NCBI GenBank assembly: GCA_035289805.1
Contig: DATDWC010000080.1
Coordinates: forward strand, 1 to 6,636
DNA: 6,636 bases
Source of the DNA: DATDWC01 sp035289805
Lineage (GTDB): Bacteria > Patescibacteriota > Gracilibacteria > Peribacterales > Peribacteraceae
Direction: 5' to 3'
A model generated the notes under the pieces. That model was not told where the DNA came from. It saw only the letters and a program-made list of their open reading frames with translations, and did not search any database. Positions 1-5,883 of this stretch are shown in pieces; within the stretch, counting starts at the first letter, position 1; each line of letters begins with the position of its first letter. The translations under genes and the position numbers were made by a program.

Positions 1-1
1 C

Positions 2-2257
2 ATGGATCTCCCTCTTAACTTCCAAGAAGGGGGTTTACGGAGCAAAGGTCGGATTCTCGTGGCACAGAGTGGTCAAGCCGCTCCAGTAGCACCTGCAGCA
101 CCTGTACTACCTTCCGGGCCAGTACAGAGGAGCCCTGATTACCGTCCGCCTCCACTCGTCGAAAGCTCTTCCATACCCAATGATTTCGAAAAAATACGGC
201 AGGGACTCATCAAAATTAATACTTTCCTCAATGCCAGTGCCTCCTCACGAACACAGTCGAATCTCCAAATGAAAAATCAATTGGAAGTAACGTTTGAGAA
301 TGTAAAGACAGAATTTAACAGTCGCATAGATATAGAGGAAAACACAGAATTTCGGGGACGCGTAACCAGCTTAAAAAGTGATGTGGAGAAAATCACAAAA
401 GCAATAGGAAAGTGGGATACAGAACAACGCGATCTGCGCCATAAGGAAAAAAATCGCGGATTTCTGAAAACGTTCTGGTACGGCATGGAAATCATGAGCA
501 TAAATGACTTCATCGCTATTTATCAGGCAATCGCAGAAGACATCAAACGTTCCCACCACCGCAGGCAGCAGGGCCGGATCGGTCGCGTGGGAAAGAGCCT
601 CACGGAATGGATTACTCATGTACCCCTGCTCAAAGATCTCCCCTACCTCGGCACACTCTCTGCAGAGTTTCATGCGCGTGATAAGCATGCAGAAGGAGAG
701 GAAATCGAAAATTGGAAGAAATCACTCACGGAAGTTGATTCCTACGAGCTCCAGGAAATGCTCCATCATCCTTCGAATGCTGACCATATGAGGGCAATTC
801 TCACTCTGCTTGCAGAGCGCGGTCGTGTGAACTGGGGAGATAAGTACCTGTGGAGATCTTTGAGTCGCTTCTCTGGTTATAAAATTCCAGAAGAGGAATG
901 TGAACGTGACGAAAACCTGCGCGAGGATTGGCTGCGGAAAACCATTTCCGAAATCTACGAGGATAAAGATCTCTATCGCCATTGGCGCACGCAAAACGAT
1001 GGAGCCATTAAAAGCAAAAAAAGTGAATTCACCACAGAAGTGGATCGCATTAGCAACTTATCAGGCGGCATGACACAGGAACTGGCGAAACAACTGAAGC
1101 TCTATATTCACGCCACGCATCACCATGAACCGATTCCTGATGACGTCCAACCGCACCTCTACGAGGAAATCATTCATTTCGCCATGCGCAACGGCAAAAT
1201 GACCATGGAAGATAAATTCTACTACCTCGTGCAGGGGATCGCCTTTGGCCTCATTTCCCGTGATCGCCTCGCAGTGATTGCAGGAGAGGGAGGTGAGGGG
1301 CTCCTCAATACTTTCCCCTTCATCGATTACTTCTATGGGCGCAATAACACGCTCCATGAGATTCGTAATCTTGCGGATCGTCTGCGCGAAAGTGATGATG
1401 AAACGAATGATGATTACTACAAGCCAGGCGCCAAAACAACCATGTGGCTGGAGCTCGAGGTCGCCCGCGAAGATTCTGTACAAAAACGTCTGAGCAAGGG
1501 AATGATCAAACGCGGACAGGAGACAGATCACGATGACATGCACTTCTTCATCCCGCGTCTTTCGTACAAGACCATTGATCAACTCACAACACCGGCAGGT
1601 GGCGGACGTCCGCAGCTCAGTGACCAGGCTTGGATGAACGCGTACAGCGGATTCAACTCCTACTTCAAATCCTTCGGCATTGTTGCAAAGCTGGAGGATG
1701 AACATCTGGGACAAAAATTCTCCTCCACCGACATTAATGACGTTGTTCGCGCAATTGCCACCTTCGTCCGAATGGATGGAATCATGACGCAGCGATCTGC
1801 ATTCGATGATAACGGAGCACGACGCATGGCACTGACATGGGATCAGTTACGCACACAGCGCTCCGTCGTGAACGAAAGTGGAGAAACAGTCTATGAGGAG
1901 CGGGGTAAGGTTGATCGTTTCGTTAAGGCTGTCATCGATGCGTATGGGTTTGAGCCGGAGTACACAGAAGTTATGCTCTACGATACCTCCGATCCACGAT
2001 ATGGCCCTTTTAATGAGCAGTACGCATCCAAAAGTAATGACAAAGTTTTTAAACTTTCCAATGGATTTGGAGAAAAGCTTCGAACAGCAATCTTGGAGCA
2101 GGGCGCTGGGAAGTTAAGAGATCTCCTGGTGGATTTTGAGCCGGAATTTAAGTCACACAACACAGACTACACGTACGAAAACGCAAAGCAGGAAGCAGAA
2201 CGTCAACGTGATCATGCTCATGCTCCCCAGGCTCACACACACGCAGCTCACCCCTAA
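2..2257 (+). CDS. Large soluble protein of unknown function, first gene of the pilin-like operon
   Basis: I do not recognise a family for this 751-residue protein. No membrane helix or signal peptide is visible, so it is probably cytoplasmic. Residues 22-52 are rich in Ala, Pro and Val (a disordered linker). Residues 60-150 are charged and helical, possibly coiled coil. The rest looks like a mostly helical globular protein. A short motif recurs three times (about residues 265-283, 389-407 and 584-601) with the pattern I-x2-[LF]-x4-G-x-[VM]-[NT]-x4-[YF]. The last 15 residues are His-rich (His 738, 740, 745, 747, 750). The ATG lies at base 2, so no ribosome binding site can be seen and the true start may lie outside the window. 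The TAA stop is 3 bases before the next gene, which implies one transcript with the three small membrane proteins. A role as cytoplasmic or assembly partner of those proteins is inferred from position only. The reading frame is certain; the function is not. Confidence 0.9.
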   Translation: MDLPLNFQEGGLRSKGRILVAQSGQAAPVAPAAPVLPSGPVQRSPDYRPPPLVESSSIPNDFEKIRQGLIKINTFLNASASSRTQSNLQMKNQLEVTFENVKTEFNSRIDIEENTEFRGRVTSLKSDVEKITKAIGKWDTEQRDLRHKEKNRGFLKTFWYGMEIMSINDFIAIYQAIAEDIKRSHHRRQQGRIGRVGKSLTEWITHVPLLKDLPYLGTLSAEFHARDKHAEGEEIENWKKSLTEVDSYELQEMLHHPSNADHMRAILTLLAERGRVNWGDKYLWRSLSRFSGYKIPEEECERDENLREDWLRKTISEIYEDKDLYRHWRTQNDGAIKSKKSEFTTEVDRISNLSGGMTQELAKQLKLYIHATHHHEPIPDDVQPHLYEEIIHFAMRNGKMTMEDKFYYLVQGIAFGLISRDRLAVIAGEGGEGLLNTFPFIDYFYGRNNTLHEIRNLADRLRESDDETNDDYYKPGAKTTMWLELEVAREDSVQKRLSKGMIKRGQETDHDDMHFFIPRLSYKTIDQLTTPAGGGRPQLSDQAWMNAYSGFNSYFKSFGIVAKLEDEHLGQKFSSTDINDVVRAIATFVRMDGIMTQRSAFDDNGARRMALTWDQLRTQRSVVNESGETVYEERGKVDRFVKAVIDAYGFEPEYTEVMLYDTSDPRYGPFNEQYASKSNDKVFKLSNGFGEKLRTAILEQGAGKLRDLLVDFEPEFKSHNTDYTYENAKQEAERQRDHAHAPQAHTHAAHP

Positions 2258-2260
2258 TCC

Positions 2261-2701
2261 ATGAAATCATTCTCCCACATGCGCCGGCTCACACTCGTTG
2301 CGCTCATCGCATTCCTTCTGCCACTCACAACGCTTGCGCAGAATCCGCCGAATAACCAGCAGCCAGGAGGCCCAAGACCAATTGAACTCCTGGAGCCGCT
2401 CCCGGGAGGAGTCTTGACGATTCCCCTTGGATCATTCCCCCTCTGTCCACTCAATAAGTATCTTCAACCTTTCATGCCCTTTGCGGTCGGCATGGCAGCA
2501 GGCCTTGCAGTGCTCATGATTATTCTGGGGGGACTCCAGATCATGCTTTCGGATGGCAACATTGCTCAAAGCCAGGGGAAGGAACGGGTCATGGCGGCGC
2601 TCGGCGGGCTCATGGTTCTGGTCTTCTCCGCAACGATTCTGTACATCCTCAATGCAAACTACTTTGTCTTTACGACACCAGGCGGTGCGCCTGCCTGCTG
2701 A
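2261..2701 (+). CDS. VirB2/TrbC-like (T4SS pilin-type) small membrane protein 1
   Basis: This 146-residue envelope protein has a clear signal peptide: basic start (MRR at 7-9), hydrophobic core 10-22, likely cleavage after Ala26 (TTLA|QN). A Pro/Gly/Asn-rich segment (27-60) follows, then two hydrophobic helices at about 71-96 and 110-131. Between them lies a short polar loop, SDGNIAQSQGKER. The GG...S-x-GN...GK...A-x-GG arrangement is that of the type IV secretion pilin-like proteins common in candidate-phyla bacteria; family assignment is from this architecture, not from a search. Cys62 and the C-terminal Cys146 could form a disulfide outside the cell. No Shine-Dalgarno sequence precedes ATG 2261, or the alternative ATG 2279 that would give a more usual signal peptide, so translation is probably coupled to the upstream gene, which ends 3 bases earlier. 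The TGA stop shares its A with the ATG of the next gene. Confidence 0.87.
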   Translation: MKSFSHMRRLTLVALIAFLLPLTTLAQNPPNNQQPGGPRPIELLEPLPGGVLTIPLGSFPLCPLNKYLQPFMPFAVGMAAGLAVLMIILGGLQIMLSDGNIAQSQGKERVMAALGGLMVLVFSATILYILNANYFVFTTPGGAPAC

Positions 2702-3327
2702 TGATGTTCTCCTCTCACCATCATCGGCAGAAGAAACAGATGATCCTGCTCCAGAGCATCATCGTGCTCTGCCTGCTCTTCCTCCCGCTCCTTGCTCTTG
2801 CCCAAACACTTCCTCCACCCGCCTGCACATTCCCAGGATGTAATCCAACACCCATTGATGTGATCAATCTGGCGGCGATTCCGATGTTTGCGCAGATCCT
2901 CCTCAATGGCGTTGTTGCGCTTGCAGTGATCTTTGGAATCATCGGCGGCGCACGGTACCTTCTTAGCTTTGGACGGGATGAGGAGCTGGAAAAGGGAAAG
3001 ACCACCATCCTCTGGGCACTTGGTGGTGTCCTGATTGCACTGGTATCGCAACGCGTTGTTATTGCTGTTCTCTCGGAGAACTACATTTCATCGGGAACAG
3101 ATCCGCTCCTCGAATTCAGCGCATCGGTGGTCTACATTATGACTGCACTTTTGAACGTCGGATTCTTCCTCACGGTATTTTGGGGTGGGATGCGTATGGT
3201 GATGGCGGCCGGAAACAAGGATGAAGTATCCAAGGGGAAGAAGACCATCATCTACGCAATTGTTGGAGCGGTGCTCATCAATGTGATTCCGTTCGTGATG
3301 CAGGCTATTCTCCGCATTAACGCATGA
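2701..3327 (+). CDS. Duplicated VirB2/TrbC-like (T4SS pilin-type) membrane protein 2, four helices
   Basis: This 208-residue protein has an apparent signal peptide (basic residues 6-12, hydrophobic 15-33, ALA|Q cleavage after Ala34), a short Pro-rich segment with Cys42 and Cys47, and four hydrophobic helices at about 66-90, 101-124, 143-170 and 182-204. The helices form two copies of the pilin-type unit at an exact offset of 80 residues. GGARYLLSFGRDEELEKGK (82-100) aligns without gaps to GGMRMVMAAGNKDEVSKGK (162-180), and the match continues into the following helix (T102/T182, I103/I183, A106/A186, G109/G189). The usual family protein has one such unit, so this is an internal duplication or fusion. 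ATG 2701 overlaps the previous stop by one base; ATG 2704 and ATG 2740 (Met14) are alternatives, the last giving a compact signal peptide. It ends in an ATGA overlap with the next gene. It may be a structural or scaffold subunit rather than a polymerising pilin, which is inference. Confidence 0.88.
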   Translation: MMFSSHHHRQKKQMILLQSIIVLCLLFLPLLALAQTLPPPACTFPGCNPTPIDVINLAAIPMFAQILLNGVVALAVIFGIIGGARYLLSFGRDEELEKGKTTILWALGGVLIALVSQRVVIAVLSENYISSGTDPLLEFSASVVYIMTALLNVGFFLTVFWGGMRMVMAAGNKDEVSKGKKTIIYAIVGAVLINVIPFVMQAILRINA

Positions 3328-3707
3328 TGTTCTTCGCTCTCCCTTTCGTGGCAACAGCATCTGCCGCAGGCATCCGATCGATCGGCGGCGGAGCAGCAGA
3401 TCCGATTTGGGCGGCAGCCTGTGCGATGCTCCCCTACTGTGCAACCCCCGCGGGGCAACAGGGGATCGCAACGGCAGTGGGGATTGTGTCTAATGTGATT
3501 CTGTTTACGATCGGCCCGGCTGCGGTGCTCGTGATCCTCTATGCCTCAGCGCGCATCGTGAGCTCTGGTGGGAATGACGAAACCGTCCGCAAGGCAATGA
3601 AGGAAATCATTCTCTATGCGCTCCTTGGTCTGATGCTTGCAATTCTTTCGAGTACCATCATCAACTTTGTCTACAACCTGATAACGGGCATTGTGAGCTC
3701 AGTGTAA
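3324..3707 (+). CDS. VirB2/TrbC-like (T4SS pilin-type) small membrane protein 3
   Basis: This 127-residue protein begins with a short signal-peptide-like segment (MMFFALPFVATASA, likely cleavage after Ala14). A small Gly/Ala-rich segment with Cys33 and Cys39 follows, then two hydrophobic helices at about 51-75 and 93-123. The connecting loop SSGGNDETVRKAMKE (80-94) is the most canonical in the window for the T4SS pilin-like family: aromatic residue, small residues, GGN-acidic, then basic residues leading into helix 2. The start overlaps the preceding stop as ATGA (3324-3327), and a second ATG lies at 3327. There is no separate Shine-Dalgarno sequence, so translation is probably coupled. As the shortest and simplest of the three it is the best candidate for the polymerising pilin subunit, by inference. 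It is the last gene of the run; a 54-base gap without an evident terminator separates it from the aminotransferase gene. Confidence 0.88.
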   Translation: MMFFALPFVATASAAGIRSIGGGAADPIWAAACAMLPYCATPAGQQGIATAVGIVSNVILFTIGPAAVLVILYASARIVSSGGNDETVRKAMKEIILYALLGLMLAILSSTIINFVYNLITGIVSSV

Positions 3708-3710
3708 AAA

Positions 3711-3735
3711 GGAGAGGTTACTTGTGGGAGGAAAG
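3711..3735 (+). promoter_or_regulatory. Purine-rich Shine-Dalgarno-like leader ahead of the aminotransferase gene
   Basis: The gap holds GGAGAGG at 3711-3717 and GGAGGAAAG at 3727-3735, both good matches to a ribosome binding core. Neither fits ATG 3762, which lies 44 and 26 bases downstream. The first sits 6 bases before GTG 3724, which opens a 64-codon frame overlapping the aminotransferase start. This could be a leader peptide or a coincidence of purine-rich sequence; I cannot decide which. Confidence 0.35.
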
Positions 3736-3761
3736 AAAGAGCGATACGCTGAGAATGCGCT

Positions 3762-5288
3762 ATGCCTACGGAATTCGTACAAGCATTTGTGGTTGAAAAG
3801 GATAATCCTTTCCGCATTTTCCGCATGCTGCAGGATATCGCACGGAAGAAGTTTGGAGAGGGTGGATATATCGATCTCTCACGTGGCGATCCAGGTTACG
3901 GTTTTACACCCTCCATGAGGGGAAGACAGTGTTCCAGTCTCATCCTGGAGCTCGATGCGCTCCTCAATCGTGATGCGAACCACCGCTTCCTCCTGCGCGA
4001 GCGGAAAGATCTTCCCCACATCCTCCAGGAAATTGATGGCGCAATTCGGGAGCAATACAGCAAAGAAACTACTGATCGTAATCACGCACTCTTCCAGGAA
4101 CTCATCGATGGAATCATCGAGGCGGCAGAAGGAGAAGGAAAATCATGGGACGCATTCGATGTACTCTTTGGCCTCTTTGCATCCTCAGCAATGAGCGGCG
4201 GGAGCTATTTGAATCCCAAAGGTGAAGAGCTCACGCGTATCGTTGTTGCCGCATGGCATAGAAAGGAATACGGGGTAAGAATCACGAGCGAGGATCTCCT
4301 GCTCACGAGCGGCGTGAGCCATGGGATTGGCACACTCTTCCGTGTACTCGGGGAAGAAGGTTGCGGATTTTTAAAGCGTGGGGATGCTATCGTAACCGGT
4401 TCCCCCGTCTACGCACCGTACGTGAGTATCCTAGAGCAGCGCGGCATCACTCCCCTCACCTTCTCCATCCACCCAGTCACTGGAGCAGTCTCCGCACTCC
4501 CTAAGAGGGAGGAAGGAGTAGAACCCAAGGCACTCATCCTCATTGATCCTAATAACCCAACAGGCTTTTCGCTCTCGCCGGAATCCCTCCAGGCACTCGC
4601 GAAGTATGCAGAGACACACGATCTCCTCGTCATAACAGATGAGGTGTACTCTTCGTTTTTCCCGAAGAAGAAAACGATGCTCTCGCTCTGCCCTGAGCGC
4701 GTGATCTGCTTGAATGCGAGATCGAAGATCGAGCGAAGCACGGGGCTCCGTTTTGGGGAAATCATCATCCTCCCGAAAGGTCGCACCAAAGTCGCTTCGA
4801 TGCTCGGATTGAAAGATGCACGCGCGCTCGAGGATCTCTTGATTGCCGCAAAGGCGCCTGGTGGCATGGGGGGAGAATTTCAGCACACGACCTTCGTACC
4901 GGGACCATCTCAACTCCTTGGCATCACGCACATTCTCCTTGGAGGGGAGGAGCGGAAAACGTACAAGGAGGATCTGGCCGAGAATGGCCGGATTTTCTGC
5001 AAGGAGCTCGGACTCCCTCACATCGGGAATCTCTACTACGTTCTCTTTGATCTGAACACCTTACCAGGCTGCACCACACAGAATCTCCCCATGGAAGAGA
5101 GGCTCACAAAGCTTGCAGAGAGCGGGGTGATTTATATTCCCGCACATCGCTTCTTTGCGGGAAACGACCGGACGAAGGAAACCCTCACCATGGTTCGTGC
5201 GTCAGTGGTGAATACGACACCGGAGAAGCTGAAAGAAGCAGCACGGAGAACACGGGAAGTTCTGTGCGGGAGGGCTACACCTTCATGA
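3762..5288 (+). CDS. PLP-dependent class I/II aminotransferase, possibly aspartate aminotransferase/4-decarboxylase type
   Basis: A cytoplasmic fold-type I PLP enzyme of 508 residues, longer than the usual 390-430. The core motifs are present: DPNNPTG at 262-268 (Asn265 contacts the cofactor in this family), DEVY at 293-296 (Asp293 pairs with the pyridine nitrogen, Tyr296 with its phenol oxygen), the Schiff-base lysine Lys322 in ARSK, Arg330 eight residues later in GLRFG (phosphate contact), and Arg479 in MVRAS, where the family has its alpha-carboxylate-binding arginine. Thus the enzyme should be active. The first 160 residues hold an extended region beginning NPFR, with an LSRGDPGYGF segment, reminiscent of the bifunctional aspartate aminotransferase/aspartate 4-decarboxylase group; that resemblance is from memory and the substrate is uncertain. 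An in-frame TGA at 3750 and no other start codon in between force ATG 3762, which has only a weak GAGA (3751-3754) ahead of it. The end overlaps frr, on the other strand, by 14 bases. Confidence 0.9.
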   Translation: MPTEFVQAFVVEKDNPFRIFRMLQDIARKKFGEGGYIDLSRGDPGYGFTPSMRGRQCSSLILELDALLNRDANHRFLLRERKDLPHILQEIDGAIREQYSKETTDRNHALFQELIDGIIEAAEGEGKSWDAFDVLFGLFASSAMSGGSYLNPKGEELTRIVVAAWHRKEYGVRITSEDLLLTSGVSHGIGTLFRVLGEEGCGFLKRGDAIVTGSPVYAPYVSILEQRGITPLTFSIHPVTGAVSALPKREEGVEPKALILIDPNNPTGFSLSPESLQALAKYAETHDLLVITDEVYSSFFPKKKTMLSLCPERVICLNARSKIERSTGLRFGEIIILPKGRTKVASMLGLKDARALEDLLIAAKAPGGMGGEFQHTTFVPGPSQLLGITHILLGGEERKTYKEDLAENGRIFCKELGLPHIGNLYYVLFDLNTLPGCTTQNLPMEERLTKLAESGVIYIPAHRFFAGNDRTKETLTMVRASVVNTTPEKLKEAARRTREVLCGRATPS

Positions 5289-5820
5289 TCTCCTCCTCCT
5301 TGTGCTTTGCGAGGTCTTCGATTTCCTTATTTGCGGCAGCAACTTCCTTCTGCACATCGTCCTCGAACCCGCGGTGTTCGTCTTCGCTCCGGGAGGTATC
5401 CTTCTTTGCATTCGTGTGCACTTCCTGCCGCTGCTGCCGGATCGAAATCTTTGCTTCCTCCGCAAGTTCCTTCACGATCTTCGCGAGCTGCCTCCTGCGC
5501 TCCTCCGTCATTGGTGGGAGCACGATCCGAATCTGCGCGCCCTCGTTTGTCGGCATTGTCCCCAGGTTCGCCTTCACGAGTGCTTTTTCCACATCGCTGA
5601 TGATCGATTTATCCCACGGCTGTACGAGGAGCGTCTTTGCATCCTGCACACTTACACCACACACCGCTTTGAGCGGTTGTATTTGCCCATAGGCATCCAC
5701 CGGTACATTCTCAATAAGTGCTGCGGAAGCACGCCCGGTCTGGAGCTTCCCGAACTCAGTCTTCAGGTGATCGATACTTTTCCGGAGCCCTGCCTTAAAA
5801 ATCGGGAGCGCCTGCTGCAT
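5275..5820 (-). CDS. frr: Ribosome recycling factor
   Basis: RRF works with EF-G after termination to split the post-termination ribosome in the cytoplasm; it is near-universal in bacteria. The 181 residues match the normal length (185 in E. coli). Hallmarks are LQTGRASAALIE (26-37; E. coli IRTGRASPSLLD), VSVQDAKTLLVQPWDKS (56-72), VEKAL (77-81), the LPPMTEERRRQLAKIVK block (101-117), and DDVQKEV (154-160) near the C-terminus. Domain I is the pair of long helical regions at the two ends; domain II is the small middle domain, about residues 31-104. Arg128 and Arg131 align with E. coli Arg129 and Arg132 of the functionally important stretch, while the next E. coli Arg133 is Gln here. The start is fixed by an in-frame TAA 12 bases upstream of ATG 5820. 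The stop is TAG, inside the 3' end of the convergent aminotransferase gene. The gene is not next to tsf or pyrH here. Confidence 0.97.
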   Translation of the reverse strand: MQQALPIFKAGLRKSIDHLKTEFGKLQTGRASAALIENVPVDAYGQIQPLKAVCGVSVQDAKTLLVQPWDKSIISDVEKALVKANLGTMPTNEGAQIRIVLPPMTEERRRQLAKIVKELAEEAKISIRQQRQEVHTNAKKDTSRSEDEHRGFEDDVQKEVAAANKEIEDLAKHKEEEIMKV

Positions 5821-5823
5821 ACA

Positions 5824-5827
5824 CTCC
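5824..5827 (-). promoter_or_regulatory. Ribosome binding site of frr
   Basis: On the minus strand GGAG lies 3 bases before the frr ATG. The spacing is at the short end for a Shine-Dalgarno sequence, but no better candidate lies between the in-frame TAA and the ATG. I see no convincing promoter in the 63-base gap, so frr may be read through from the upstream cysteine-rich gene. Confidence 0.45.
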
Positions 5828-5883
5828 GTAGCTTAGCGAGGAATCGGAGAAGGGGCAAACAATGGGATGATCCCGTCCATCGC

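Noticed and set aside
1061..1714. A 217-codon open frame on the minus strand.
   Set aside because: It is fully antisense to the 751-residue protein, lacks a plausible ribosome binding site, and shows no family features.
3708..3761. A promoter or terminator between the pilin-type genes and the aminotransferase.
   Set aside because: No hairpin with a T tract and no pair of -35/-10 boxes with normal spacing could be found; only Shine-Dalgarno-like purine runs are visible.
4431..5021. A 196-codon minus-strand frame opposite the aminotransferase.
   Set aside because: The + strand frame carries the conserved PLP motifs in exactly this region, so the antisense frame is a by-product.
5861..5877. 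Palindrome GGGATGATCCC between the cysteine-rich gene and frr, considered as a terminator.
   Set aside because: The stem is at most 3-5 base pairs around a tiny loop and no uninterrupted T run follows on the minus strand.
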